This document shows, one piece after another, positions 45,112 through 57,940 of a DNA stretch of 64,000 nt. The stretch is from Pteria penguin. Taxonomy: Eukaryota > Mollusca > Bivalvia > Pterioida > Pteriidae. The stretch covers positions 27,785,769-27,849,768 of the forward strand of contig CM068588.1 of assembly GCA_035048485.1 (NCBI GenBank), written 5' to 3'. Positions within the stretch are counted from its first letter, which is position 1. Each line of letters begins with the position of its first letter. Both the position numbers and the translations under genes were made by a program. Under the pieces are notes generated by a model. That model saw nothing but the letters and a program-made list of their open reading frames with translations. It ran no database searches and was not told the DNA's origin.

Positions 45112-46769
45112 CGGTGTAATATAGTAGTTTTTCCCCCATAGTAGTATTCCCCCGGAAAATGGCTATATAGTAGTTTTCCCCATGGCGGAAAAAACTACTA
45201 CATAGTTGTCTTTCCCCCATAGTACTTTTCCCCCTTACGTAACGGTTTGGAAATTATACACGTTCGTTCTGTATCAGTCAGATAACATTTGAAATACAAA
45301 TGTACTATAGTAAGAGCCTGTGGATCAAACCGATGGTGTTATGGTTAATGGGTTTCTATATACAAGTGTTTTGTTTGTGTGTGTGTGTTTATTTTTTGTT
45401 TTATTTATTTATTTACAAGTCTTTCTTTTTATATATTTACCATAGTATGCTATTTTCTTCTATTATTTCATTGTTAAATCTGTCATTTACTTGCGTATAG
45501 ATGTCAATCATGACGTCAGGCTGTGACTCAAAATTCGATCCCAGGCAACTTTTCGTAATACTTCATAAGTAAACTAGGAATTTATTAATCAAGATGTTCC
45601 AATGATAAATATTAGAGTTGAACGTGCAAGAATTCTGTGAATATTCAATTCCTACATAAATTAAGTCTCATGCATTATAAATATCACAATATCGCTCATC
45701 ATGTACAGAGCATATGATGAACATGAAAATAATAGAAGGGAATTCCATCCAGGTGTAGACGATTTGCAATCTACGACAACGCTTGTCTAGTCGCAGATGT
45801 TGTAAATCATGAGCACAAGAATGTGATCTCCTTGTCCCTTACGCAAAGTATGAAAGATTTCATCTTAAAATATCTATATGCTAAGTTTCAAAGCTCTACA
45901 CCCTTTTGTGTAGAAGATGTAGTCAAGGTTAAAGTTTTTTGAAAAGTAGGTCACACTATAAAGTCAAGGTCATTAGGTCAAATGTCATGGTCCCCAATAA
46001 AAGATCTTATCAGAAGTAATCTATATATGAAGTTCAAAACCCATTCTCCTTTTGGTACAAAAGATACAACCAATGTTTAAGTTTTTGAAAAGGTAGAGCA
46101 TCAAAGTCAAAGTCACTAGTTCAAAAATCATGGTTCCAAATAAAAGGTCTCATCACAAGAAAACTATATGTCTAGGTTCAAAGCCTTGTACCTCTTGGTA
46201 TAGTCAAGGTTTCTGCCACAGGGTAAGAGTCATAGACAGGTCAAAAACTAGATGCATCCGAATTTCATTCCGGGGGCATAAAAACGAACTTGTTTTTCTT
46301 TTTTCTATTTGTATATATAGAGATTTTTCGGATTAAATAAAGGTATCTCGAAAGAAATTCTAGTAGATAAATCTCTGTTCTAAATATATGCATTTATATG
46401 TGGAAAAGAGATTAAATTGAAGACATTTTTAGTTAAGAAAATGAGATGTCTCTAAATTAATTGGATATATCTCCGTATCAAAAGTGGAGATATCTCTTTT
46501 TTAAATAGAAATCTATTTATCGTTAACAAGGTAACAAGCTGTATTTACTGACATGTATGTGTAATAAGAAAATCCGGAATTTCACATGGGGGGGATCCAC
46601 TATGTAGTGGTTAACCTCGGGGTAAAATGGCTATAAGAGGGGATAATGGCTATATAGCCAAATTTCCCCCGGGAAAAAGTACTATGCAGCCATTTTTCAG
46701 GGGGGGGACTACTATATAGCCATTTTCCCGGGGGAAAATGCCTAGGGGGAAAATTACTATATAACACCG
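45112..46769. mobile_element. Foldback/TIR transposon of unknown class, 1.66 kb
   Basis: The ends are CGGTGTAATATAGTAG and the inverse of CGGTGTTATATAGTAA, followed inward by multiple ttcccccgggaaaatgg and ctatatagtagt blocks that pair with each other. The inside holds no transposase frame. It contains the AGGTCA-type tandem at 45860-46285, and agatatctc palindromes near 46340-46500. Confidence 0.65.
45860..46285 (+). repeat. ~135-bp tandem repeats, three degenerate units
   Basis: Units share tcaaggtc / aaagtca, atcatggt-cc, aataaaagatct-atca and ctatatg-taagttcaaa blocks. It ends ttccgggggcataaaaac, as does the copy at 23380-23640. Confidence 0.7.
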
Positions 46770-47906
46770 GTACACACCATGCAATTGATCTCACGAGACA
46801 AATTGCATGTAACTTTACTTGCATGCGACCCGAAGTAAACAAGCAGCGATTTATTTTATATGATTTCGCTAATTTTCCCTACAGATAAGTAAACAAATAT
46901 TTATTTTTTATGTAATACTGGTCTTTTTATAGAAGATCAATGCATGACTTTTACTTGGGTTTGGGCATTTGTATAGTACTTGGTGTCAAGAAGAGTAAGT
47001 CAGTACCACACTAGGTATATGATATGCATGTTGCATGCATGGTCCGAATGAAATGCATGTCGTTTATTCTGTATAGAAACTTGGTTGTGAATTCTGAATT
47101 CTGATTACTTCATATGATGTATAAATATACTAAGAAAAAAGAAAAGAAATTCGTACCACATTCCATTTTAACTTCCTGACTTTATACAGGAACATGAAAT
47201 TATAAACGTTAATGTCGTTACAAACAAGGGTGTGGTTTTCTCTGCAGCATGCACGCGCAGGCCGATATAAACTACCGAATACTCAATTTCGCATTCGTAC
47301 TCTTCTGGTGAATGGCATGGTCTGGCTGAGATCCATGTTGTATGCATGTTCAGAGTGAAATATGTATGTATGGTATGAGTGATATTCACTTTGTATGCAT
47401 TGTTCGACTAAGTTGTATGCATTTTTCAAATGAATTCCATGTTGTACGTATGGATAGTCCAAGTGAGAAACATGTATGTATGGTCCGAATGAGATGCATT
47501 TTGTGCATGGTCCTACCGAGAGTCATGTTTTATGCATGGTCCAAGCGAGAGACATGTTTTATGCATGGTCCAAGAGAGAGACATGTTTTATGCAATGTTC
47601 GAGTGAAATCTTAACGTAACCGCATTCTATCTAAGCCTTCCAAATTTCGGATCATGGCATTTTGGTATCTTCTTGTGCATGGTGCCTTAAAGTACAGTAT
47701 ACTCAAATACATAAAATTCTACAATCTAAAACAATTAGTCAACAAATCAATGACAATAAAAGACCTTTTACCTAGTGATAGAGCTGTGATATGTAAGATA
47801 CTGACCAAAGAATGGCAATGGAATTGCACAATTAAAGTTTACTCGACTATTGTAATATAACTTAAGCAGGGTGTACGCAGTATTTATATTCAAATGTTTT
47901 TTTCAG

Positions 47907-47950
47907 TAACTGTAGTACAAGCAAAACTATCATGAATGGAATACATGAAG
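47907..47950 (+). CDS. Gene B exon 2 homologue
   Basis: 44 bp, preceded by gtttttttcag and followed by gtaagt. Phase 2 to 1, reading S-NCSTSKTIMNGIHE-(G). Intact. Confidence 0.7.
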
Positions 47951-49062
47951 GTAAGTAAGTAAAATAATGTATGAATATATATATGTATATGTATGTATAT
48001 AAAGTATGGATATAATAAATGTAAGGAAATATAAACGAGTCTCAAATTCGTTCACCGTATGTGCACTTCGATAATTGCCTCAGCAGTGTTTCTCTAGGCC
48101 GAACTGTGGACATCGGAAGAATAGATATTTAAAGAGCAAACAAATTACCAAACAGTACTGAATGTAAGACCCAAAGAATCAATGTAATGGCAGAGTAAAG
48201 CATGACGGAGATACCCCTTAGCTTCAGAATAACTTACAAACTTTATTGATTTAAAATCTGAATTATATATTCAAAGTAAATACAGAGGCATTGATGGCTT
48301 CGCTTCTGACACTCTCGAGAACAAATAGTCCACGAGCAGATGTTAAAGGGACATATAACATTTATTTTGACTATGCATAGTGGAACCATTTCTTTTTCGT
48401 CTTTGTGTTCCAGACATTAATTGTTAGTGTTGCTAGTAATACAGGACTCGTTAATTCATCAGGGGTTGATAGTTTGGCCTTTGTTCCAATAAATGTCCAC
48501 TATGGTACCTAAACACCAGAGTGATTTTGAAATTGCAGTAGCAGTAGGTACTTGGTCAAATTGTGCATATGGTGCAGTAAGTTAATACAGGTATATTTTG
48601 TCTTTTTTTTATCATAACCACTGGGTCCATACTTTTATAAAACGAGATTTCACCACCTTTGCTATATGTGCTACTGTGTTGAAAAAACAAAACTTACTGT
48701 TATAAAAATCTTGAAGCATACATGTAGCTCTGTTCTGAGATAGTGTTTTCCCCTTTTAGGTCCACGTACTAATCAGTTTGCTCTTCGAGTATTTTAGCTT
48801 TCCTCAGTTTGGCATATGTCTCACTAAAGTGGCATAAATTGTCGCACTGAGCGTATGGCGCAATTAATCATAGGTATCATCACATGTATATATTTTTCTA
48901 TATTCATTACTACCACTGGGTATTAATAAATATAATTAGTGTTTCTGTACCGTCTAGAAATTAATAGCGGTAAATATGTTATTATGTTGATTACCTTTGT
49001 ATATTATTTTTATTTACAGTATATTTATATTCTCAAGCTGCCATATTATATTACTGTAACAG

Positions 49063-49197
49063 GATGCCCATTAGGTAAGATCGGAACAAATTGTACAGAG
49101 ACATGTCCTTCAATGTATTATGGAGCTGGCTGTGAATCTAAATGCAATTGTGCATCTGAAATCTGTTCACCAGAATTAGGATGTATATTTGTAAAGG
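49063..49197 (+). CDS. Gene B EGF exon
   Basis: Acceptor ttactgtaacag, donor gtgagg; 135 bp, phase 1-1. All 8 cysteines are kept; one residue is missing between the 6th and 7th (CASEIC). It has YYGAGCESKCNC and EICSPELGC. Confidence 0.85.
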
Positions 49198-49327
49198 GTG
49201 AGGGATCTTCAATTTCTGATTTGATTTTCAGGGGTGTGATTATTTGATTTTCATATTTAGTTCGTATAATGATCCCCTTTAATACACTTATTATTATAAA
49301 CTTATTCTGAAGTTGAGTGGCAATGTT

Positions 49328-49797
49328 ACTTTAATTTTGTGTTGAAAAGCTTTTATTGTTTTGTTGGGCATTTATGGGTATGAGGGAGTGTCAAAGAAAA
49401 AGAAAAGGCATTTATACCCCCTTTATATCTTATATGTCTGCTGGTTCACAATACCATAACATCTTGATATTTCAGTGCTTATAGTTTACTTTGCACCATT
49501 TGCAGTTAATGTGGAAAATAATTCTTTTCCCGTGATAAAAATATGTTCTTTCACATAAATGCACTTTAATTTTGTGTTGAAAAGCTTTTATTGTTTTGTT
49601 GGGCATTTATGGGTATGAGGGAGTTTCAAAGAAAAAGAAAAGGCATTTATACCCCCTTTATATCTTATATGTCTGCTGGTTCACAATACCATAACATCTT
49701 GATATTTCAGTGCTTATAGTTTACTTTGCACCATTTGCAGTTAATGTGGAAAATAATTCTTTTCCCGTGATAAAAATATGTTCTTTCACATAAATGC
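49328..49797 (+). repeat. Near-perfect 235-bp tandem duplication
   Basis: 49328-49562 and 49563-49797 differ in about one base (gagtgtcaaag versus gagtttcaaag). It sits in the intron between the EGF and transmembrane exons. Very recent, or an assembly artefact. Confidence 0.95.
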
Positions 49798-49999
49798 ACT
49801 GTCAATATGCATGGGAATTAAACACTTCTCTATCAGTATAGCTCTCCTTAAAATTATGATACTATATTTATACCAATTTCATATTCATACGAATTTATTT
49901 ATAGAACTACACTTATATAACAGCATATGTTTGTTTGTTTATGCACGTGTATGTCTGTAAGTAGGAACTACAAATTCTTATTCATAATCATTTTCAAAG

Positions 50000-50090
50000 G
50001 GAAACCTACATATCTCATTTTGTGGTGCACATTACTTGTTACATGTATCCTTGCAATCGGCGTTGTCATCTTCATTCAGCGGCGATATTG
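50000..50090 (+). CDS. Gene B transmembrane exon
   Basis: 91 bp, phase 1 to 2, donor gtaaga. It reads G-KPTYLILWCTLLVTCILA, then IGVVIFI and QRRY, one residue shorter than in A. Frame and helix are intact. Confidence 0.75.
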
Positions 50091-50655
50091 GTAAGATTTA
50101 TCAGCTGTAGCCAGCAGGAGAGATTCACTTTTCGTAGGCGCTTAAATTCCATCAACATTTAAAATACGTTTTATCACATACAGCTTTTAACTGTTTTTGT
50201 CTTCATTCTGATGTAGTACACACTTACCTAGTGTATAGTTTTAGTATTTTCTCAAATCTCATTGCATTTGATTCCGTTATTCCATTGAAAATTAATTTGC
50301 CCTCGAATTTCAAGTTAGTTACAAATATAGAGGATTTAGCTATTTATTTTGATGGGTCTAAAATTCACTTGTATTTATTACAAGTTTTAACATAATAGGA
50401 TGTTGATGTGATGGTATTGTCTACCATCATAAAGAATTTTTGTCCGGTCAGTGTAACAGATCCTTCTTGAACTTCAAATATACATGTAGATATATCTATC
50501 TCTGGAGTAAGTTTCTGAAAGACAACATTCAATTAAAGACAACTTTTTAACTTTTAAGATACAATACTTATATAAAAGAAAATATTCGTGTCAATCTCAG
50601 TCTCATAACTTGTGCATTAATATAAATACGAATAAAATCCATTGTATGTACATTA

Positions 50656-50928
50656 CTGATTGATTGATTATTGTTTTACGTCACACCACGAATATTTCAC
50701 GTATATGGTGACGGCATCTGCCTGATGCGGGGCATATAAATTTTGACCTTTGCAACGGACCCACCCGAAGCAGTGAGGGATCTTTAACGTGCCATGCATA
50801 CCACGACACGGGGCCTCGGCTTTTACTGTCTCATCCGAAAGACAGGACACCGGCATGGCCAGAGCGGGAATCGAAACCCGGCCTCCAGATTAGGAGTCCA
50901 GCGCGATACCACTAGGCCACGCCGGCTT
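50656..50928 (-). mobile_element. tRNA-derived SINE, full length
   Basis: Antisense copy with an 11-bp target duplication tatgtacatta (50645-50655, 50929-50939). Head (accactaggccacgccgg antisense), central block and tail are all present. Confidence 0.9.
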
Positions 50929-52087
50929 TATGTACATTAAAACATTATGTATAATGATTTGTGTGAGGTTGAAAGTCCGAGGCAGTAAATTCATATAAGA
51001 TGTTTGTCTTTCGATTTATTTTTGAATACTTGGTTCATTTTTATTAACTCTGATTTTATGATAGTGAGGCCCATCGCATATTACTAAGTAAAAAATGATC
51101 AAAATGCGTTGTTTGTAATTTTCACATCAATAATTTATCGAGAAATATTTTTAACATGTAAATTAAAATCATATCATTAGAATATTCATTTTGTTTTCTT
51201 CTCGATTCTTAAATTTCATCTCATTTTGAGTAGAAATAAAGAAATTACGCCAATTTATAAATAGCTAAAATCATTAAAATATTTAAGGATAACGCGGCGG
51301 TACTGCGAGATGTTTATTTTAACTTGTAATTAACGGCGCGCTTAGAATCAATGAGCATAAAAGCTGGAGTTGACCGGGGTCACGGTTGTATTAAATCCAG
51401 TGAAGTGAGGTGTTTCAGGTAAATACGTCCATTAACTGTAAACAGCTGATCGCCGAAGCGAAAACGATGGGCGATACGGGCACACATAAGTTTTTTAAAT
51501 GTACAATTTTCAGTTTTTAATTCATTTCTACCGGCTCATAATATGCGATAAGTATGTTGCCCCCGATTCAATTGATACCATTTTTATAAAAATATACCTA
51601 GAAATGACTACAGTCCATTAAAAAACAGAAAGATAACGTCATCCTCTCTGCCAAAGCAAACGGCCATGTTGTTTTAAGATACAAAACAAAACAATGCCTA
51701 AAGTAATTATGATTATCCTATTTGTGAAAAATTACCCCATAGCTTTTATTTACAAAGTTTTATTTATCAAAAGTTTCATTTCATCATTCATAATAGACCT
51801 ACATAAATTTGAAGCACGGCGTGGCCGCGTGGATTAACACTAACCATGAACGATTATAACATTCTAATTGATAATTATTGGTATTTACATTAATTAAACA
51901 TTTGACGATTTTATATAGTTTATTGTAATTTTGTAGCTCTAGTATTAACACTGTATGATTTTACACGAGTTTCTTCTGACTAGACGACTTCCACGTACAT
52001 GTATATAATTATATACAGAAATACACATTTCAATGTAATTAACACCAAGAATTGAGATTTTGTTTATATCTAAAAACTTAATTTTAG

Positions 52088-52191
52088 CATTCCATAGAAG
52101 TTGTGTAGCTGTGAATACAAAGTCTAGTCCTGTAGTAGACGACATTAATGTCACAATGCAGACAATCAGAACAGACGTAATAGATCCATGA
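52088..52191 (+). pseudogene. Gene B tail-exon relic
   Basis: After acceptor-like aattttag the frame reads through TKSSPVVDDINVT to a TGA at 52189. It resembles the gene A tail (FSPATVDTDLFPTNIT). A one-base shift near 52187 separates it from a DDKVL stretch that lines up with NDYDVL of A, where the Tyr is Lys. The alignment was made by eye. Confidence 0.45.
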
Positions 52192-52199
52192 TGACAAAG

Positions 52200-53830
52200 T
52201 CTTGAATATTGTATTAACTTGTCTATTTAAGACTTCCATAATTTGTCCTCAGTTGATGAACATTGAGTAGCTATAGTGAAAGGAACTTGTTTTTTTTTAA
52301 TGTACCCTAATTTCATCCTAGCTGATAAATTTCCAGTAGCGAAAAACTGGGTTTATTAAAGGTGGTTTTATTACATGTTGATATAAACGTTAATGTACAA
52401 TTAAAGTTTAAGTTTACATCTGATTCAAAGCACATGCAGGTGTGAGCAGAAATCTACATTACATATGTTAGCATATTTTGTAAAACGCAATAATGATAAT
52501 GGAAGAAAATGGAATTGGAGAGCACTGTCACGTTTATGTTTTTTGTTCACGACTTCATGTAAAAGTCAGTCTAATTTACTTGATTATGAGATATTTTCTT
52601 TGAAGTGCATTTGATATGAAGACGCTAATTTCAATTATATATAATATTTGTTTAGTAATTGGTGTTTGACATTATGTAAAATGCGTATTGTATGGAATAT
52701 ACAGTGTACAGATCACGTCGATGGTAAACATGTTGAATAAAATAATATTTAAGAAAGAACTGTATTAATTTTCCTGCCCATTGACGTGTATTGAAAAAAC
52801 CAATAGTCAAACTTGGTGTAATCTGCGAAGTTATTTCTTATACTTTAATTTTCAAAGACTTAAAACAAATATTATATGGGAAAAATGATTTAATATCCCG
52901 CAAAACGATTCAGGTCGAAAAACTGACAAATTTTTACTGCAATAAAATGTCAAAGAAACAAACATAACCGCACTTCGTCTGAAATTCAGTCAAATAGAAT
53001 TCAAACTCTGGTATTGAGAAAAGTCATAACTTCTCTGTCTCCTACCACTATAAACATAAACGCTTGCTGTAGTGTTGTGGAGTAGTTGCTAGGTAGTATC
53101 TCATACACTATGTGTAACAATGAAAAGTCATTATTTTATAAGTATTATTTATTCTGTCATATGTAATACGGATGAATAATGTATACATAGTAATATTTTA
53201 TGTCTATAGATACCTTCAACATATTTCTTGCCTCTGTATACCTTTTGCTTCACATGCAACAAGTAATTATAACCAAGTAAATTGAATAAATAATAAGTTC
53301 AATGTATCTTTGAAATATATCTTTAATTTACCGTTTAAAATACCTTTAAGAAGTATACAAGTGTATACACACATTGATGCAGATTTTGACAGATGTTGTA
53401 ACATCTGTGATGTACGAGGTCGGAACTCCGAAATATGGGCAGAGAGAGAAAGAAATGTTAGGTGGTCAAATAACAGAATTCACACTCTGTCTTACGACAG
53501 AGTTCAACTAGAAAAGACATGTAAAAACTCTGACTCCCTCAGATAATAGTAGACACAATTGGCACAACGTCATTATGACTGAAATGCGTGATATTGTATT
53601 ATCAGAGTAAAAACTTTTCAACAAGGACTTCGATCCAATATGGACGCTAACATTTCGGACAATGATTCTTATATAAAGCGCAAAAAGTAACATAACTGCC
53701 TCCTTCGTATGACAGAGTTCATCCAGGATATAAGTGATATCTGCATACGACAGAATACAAAAGAAAGACTGAAGGTAAAAGTTCTGAATACGTCGTATGA
53801 CTGAATTCACCAAGGAAATAGAGATTTGGG
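52200..53830. other. Intergenic stretch between genes B and C
   Basis: AT-rich with no gene recognised. 53465-53820 holds degenerate copies of the cgtatgacagagttca / aattcaccaaggaa motif also seen at 8105-8515. Confidence 0.45.
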
Positions 53831-53839
53831 TTCGGTTCC

Positions 53840-54120
53840 ATAAGCCACTCAGAGCCAATGGCTGCCATCTTGGATCACAGATCGGATTGAAAAACGTGAA
53901 CTTAGTAGAGGTCTTTGACTATATTCTTCTTGTAAGATCTGGTGAAAATTTCTGTAGCATTGGTGGAGATTTCGAAAATGTGTCAAACAATCAGGGACCA
54001 TGGTAGCCCTCTTGGATTATGAATGGGGTCGGAAAACACAAACTCGGTAGAAGACCTTACTTCGTGTAGGTTTTGGTGAAATTCTGGGGAGCGGTTTTGA
54101 AGAAGTCGAAAATATGTCAT
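53840..54120 (+). repeat. Two ~145-bp tandem units
   Basis: Units at about 53850 and 53998 share catcttgga / ctcttggatt, cggaaaac, ctcggtagaagacct, tttggtgaaattct and gtcgaaaatatgt blocks. Confidence 0.6.
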
Positions 54121-54189
54121 CCAGATAGGGCACATGACGGTCAACTTGTATTACCGAGCAGGTCGATAAACAAAAAGTTGATAAGTAAA

Positions 54190-54390
54190 AAACAACGAAG
54201 TACCGAAGGGTAAACCATATCTCATAGTCCATGGAATAAAAAGACAATATCGTGACTAGTGTCATATACACACAAATGCGAACCGCAATAAAATCGAGGT
54301 GACCAGATGCCCGGGAGGATTAAGCGTCCCAGGTTGCATGCAACACCCGTCGCCAAAGTCCTGCAACAACTTTTCAAGTCGATGAGATAA
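54190..54390 (-). mobile_element. Solo Penelope-like tail
   Basis: Inverse of 57770-57940, the tail of the Penelope-like copy at 56480-57600: gaagtaccgaagggtaaacc, aaaatcgaggtgaccagatg, ttgcatgcaacacccgtcgc. Confidence 0.75.
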
Positions 54391-54544
54391 ATACATACAT
54401 ATACACGCACGAATAAGGAGTCTGGTGCTTGGTTAAGTGAAATGGATGCCGGAAATCTAACAAAAGTTGACGTCGTAAGAACGTTTCATTATTTACGTCA
54501 TTTTTGTGGGAATACGTTTTATTTCCTCCTTTAAAATTAGGACC

Positions 54545-54790
54545 GCAGTTAATGACGGCAAAGTCGATTGGTGTGGTTAACCGGTTTACGGACACCCACC
54601 TTCCCACTCATCGTAAACGCAGCACAATCAAAGGCAGACATTTAAAGATTTATAAACAGTCTTCCATATAGAGAACAAGGATCGAGAGGTCATGTAAATT
54701 TTAGCACACGAAATGCACTATGGAAGTATATGCTAGTATCAAAAATATGTCAGGCAACGTCAGCATAAGTAAATCGTGCTCTTATTGCTG
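54545..54790 (-). repeat. Dispersed repeat X, copy
   Basis: Inverse of the 25655 copy: gattggtgtggttaaccggt, cccaccttcccact, tccatatagagaacaagg. Confidence 0.7.
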
Positions 54791-55129
54791 TAAGCTCAGA
54801 TCCTTGATCTGTAGGAGTCCCGAATAACAATCAGAGGGGACGAGGCTCAGGATCGTGTCTCTTCTGAAAAGGTTTGGACAAGTCCCGTCATAGGGTCCCC
54901 ACCGCCCTGTTAGTCAGCGTGCAAGGCTCAAGTAAAAGTCTGTATAAGGCTGTACAGGGACCGAATACAATACCTATGGTCTTTGCTTTGATCTTGGGGT
55001 AATACTCTCGAGTACGAATGCGTTTAGTTATTTTAGAACGACTGGATAGGAAATTATCGGAACCTTAAGCCCTCCTTAGTTTGTACACTAGATCATCGTA
55101 GAAATTCGGACGAGAAATTCCGCTGGATA
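54791..55129. other. Intergenic stretch, nothing recognised
   Basis: No gene or repeat family recognised. Confidence 0.4.
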
Positions 55130-55900
55130 CGTATTGTTGAAAAAAATTAGATATAATTTCTGAATAAGATCTGTAAAATTTACAAAAAGTTTTTAGAAGT
55201 TGATGATACCTATAACCGTGAGTTAGAAGTTTGAAAGAGATTTAAACATTTTTTGCATACAAATCCAAAATGCAGGCTCTAGCAAACCGAACCAACTGAT
55301 TAATATAAATACCATACGATAGGAGTCTAGGGACATCGCCATCTAAATAAGGGAAATTAACAATAGGATTAATTGATTATTGTCTTACGTTACTCCACGA
55401 TTATTTCACGTATATAGTGACGGTATTTGCCTGATGCATTGCATACAAATTTAGACATCTGCAAAGGACCCAGCCGAAGCACTGGGGGATTTTTTGCGTG
55501 ACACGGTACCTCGGTTTGTACTGTCTCACCCGTAAGACAGAACACGGTGTGCCCAGGGCGGGAATCGAATCCGGGACCTCTCGATCACGATCAAATAATT
55601 TTGATATTTTAAGTCTAAGAAAAGTGTTTCTGATCAGAAGTATTGGCTTTGTTTAATTGAAGTTCAGGTGGATAAATGTCAGTAATGTATTTTTCAATTT
55701 TAGGGTTATCGATTAATAAATTATCCTCAAGATATGTAGAGTTCTTTTGAACTTGATGTTGAATGTTGATGTTGAATCGAATGCAATATAAAAATAAATC
55801 TCTTATAAGGGGAACCCTGTTAGTGCCCATTGGAATCTCAATAATCTGTTTGACAATAGAGCCCTCAGCCGGATTCGGTCCTTCGGTCTTGATAGAATTC
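55130..55900 (-). pseudogene. Penelope-like RT fragment (copy 4), split by a SINE
   Basis: On minus: VKQIIEIPMGTNRVPLIRDL (about 55800-55860), ITDIYPPELQLNK (about 55640-55680), then after the SINE PIVNFPYLDGDVP, INQLVRFARAC and FCKFYRSY (55170-55365). The sequence differs from copies 1 and 3, so it is another lineage. RT catalytic residues are not preserved. Confidence 0.75.
55367..55600 (-). mobile_element. tRNA-derived SINE inside Penelope-like copy 4
   Basis: Antisense tail (ttgattattgtcttacgtta), central block (ggtttgtactgtctcacccg) and B-box region (gcgggaatcgaatccggga). The head end is truncated. Confidence 0.8.
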
Positions 55901-56479
55901 AAACTGTTGTAGCAGTTGATTTTCGTAGTCTCTTGTGGCGTTTCGCAAGGTTCTCTCCCAGGGCCCTAATTTTCTAGTATACCGGAGGTGACTGCAGGTT
56001 TCCACTCTGTCAAGCTGGTTTTCCCAGACTTTTCTTGGCCATGCCTTCATATCTCAAGCTGAAAAATGGTAGCAATAAAAATAGAACATAAATACCTTTT
56101 AATTTATTGCAAAATAAGCCTCTTCAGTGATTCTCGTGGCCAAATGATTGGAATTCTCAAAATATATAAATATTTGAAGAGCAGTGTTGAAACCAAACTG
56201 ACCTAAAAGTGAACCAAAGAATCTATCTAAGGACAGAGCAAGCCACAGTTGTGAATTTGTTGGTACCAGTAGGGAACTTATATTGCTTTTTCAACACCCT
56301 GACAATGTTTGTTCTTATTTATATCAATGATCTACGAATTTATTTTCCATGGCGCGGTATAACTGAAAAATTGTTGAAAGCGACGAAAAACACCAATTAA
56401 CCAACCAACGAATTTATCTGATCCTCAAAATGTTGAAAACTCGTTTAAAGGTAGCGATATAGTAATAAATGAATCAAAA

Positions 56480-57940
56480 TCCAATTGTATATTTTTATTA
56501 AAATTTCAAAAGATAGAAAAGTAAGAAGACTTTATCAATACTTCAATAACAAACACAAAAACAGAATTCTATATTTAGTGACTTCAGTGTCGTTAGAGAA
56601 CTTCCTCGACCTCACGAAAATTTCATTATTGTTCCTGCTGACAAGGCAGCTAACAATTACACATTCCTATGTCAGGCATATTATATTAAATGTTGAATAT
56701 AAAAGCTTCGATTCATAGCTGGATCTTCTAAGTGTTCCACCAAGCCTCTTTCCATATTTCTCAACAAAATTCTAACGGAAATCAAACATGGTCTTCAGAA
56801 ATACTGCTTTACTGCTTACTCAAGATACAAGCATCTCGTTTTAGGCTACAATGACACATATTTTGTTAAGGAACAGTCTAATCCCAGCAGATAGTACACA
56901 GAAAAAAGGATCATTCAAATTTTAAAATTTCTTATACATAATATTTTGTGATATTTGATGGGAAAGTGTTCCAACATATTGTTGGCATTCCGATGGGTAC
57001 TAATTACGCGCCTCTCCTAGCCGACATATTTTTGTACTTATTACGAAGCAGAATTCATACAGTCCCTGCTCTCCAAAGGCAATAAACAATTAGCATCTCG
57101 GTTCAACTTTACATACAGATGCATCGATGACCGATTGTCATTTAAGTATTTAAGGATTACCTCAGCATCATTTATCCAAAGAAACTCGAGATAAAAGATA
57201 CAAATTAGAGCTCATCTTCTCCTTCATACCTCGATATACTTCTATCAGTTATTGACGATGGTTCATTAGTAACCTCTCTCTATGACAATCGTGACGATTT
57301 CAATTTCATTATTACCATCTTCCCGTTTCTGAGTAGCAACATACCTTCCCATCCCCGCATATGGCGTATTCATTTCACAGATTATACGTTATGCCAAGGC
57401 ATGCTCTAAATACGAAAATTTCGTCCTGAGATCGAGATTCTTGCCACGAAACGATATATTGAAGAACGTTTGAATTTGTCACTAAGGAAGTTCTATGGTA
57501 GATATAGGAATCTAGTGCAATTTCAAATTTTTCCTCCAAGAATGATAACCAATATCTTGAAACCTGAACATACAAACTAACCATCTTAATTTTTTTACCA
57601 TACTTGATTTGACATAAAACCTATATATACAGACATTTATTCTCGTGCATTTCCGACGCCGGAATTTCAGTTGCCTTGAATAGGAAAATTTGAGTTCGTG
57701 TTCTTGTCTCCTTCATGTGTTCATATGTGTATATTTATGTATTTACTTCTTCATCTTGAAAAGTTATTGTAGGATTTTTGCGACGGGCGTTGCGTGCAAC
57801 TAGGGGACCTGGCCCCACCTCGATGTTATTGGGGTTCGCATTTGTCTGAATATGACACTATTAATGATATTATCCTTCTCATGGACTTGGAGATCTGGTT
57901 TACCTTTCGGTAATTCTTCGTTTTTACTTACCAACAAGTG
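56480..57940 (+). pseudogene. Penelope-like RT fragment and tail (copy 5)
   Basis: FIIVPADKAANNYTFLCQA (about 56620-56680), VGIPMGTNYAPLLADIF (about 56980-57030), DDFNF (about 57295) and a LSLRKFYGRYRN C-terminus (about 57476-57512), in several frames. The tail with gcgacgggcgttgcgtgcaa and aggggacctgg lies at 57770-57940. It is the source type of the solo tails at 54190 and 59040. Confidence 0.85.

Larger units (their letters stand above)
41797..52191 (+). pseudogene. Gene B: EGF-type receptor paralogue, probably decayed
   Basis: Exon homologues: 41797-41873, 47907-47950, 49063-49197, 50000-50090 and a tail relic at about 52088-52191. The first four keep splice sites and phases, giving signal-like, linker, EGF and transmembrane parts. 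Three defects are visible. The start ATG is TAT. No 32-bp micro-exon is found between 50091 and 52087. The tail stops at 52189, before the place of the tyrosine motif. An alternative start at 41842 would leave a signal of only 10 residues. A truncated or isoform-type gene remains possible. Confidence 0.6.
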
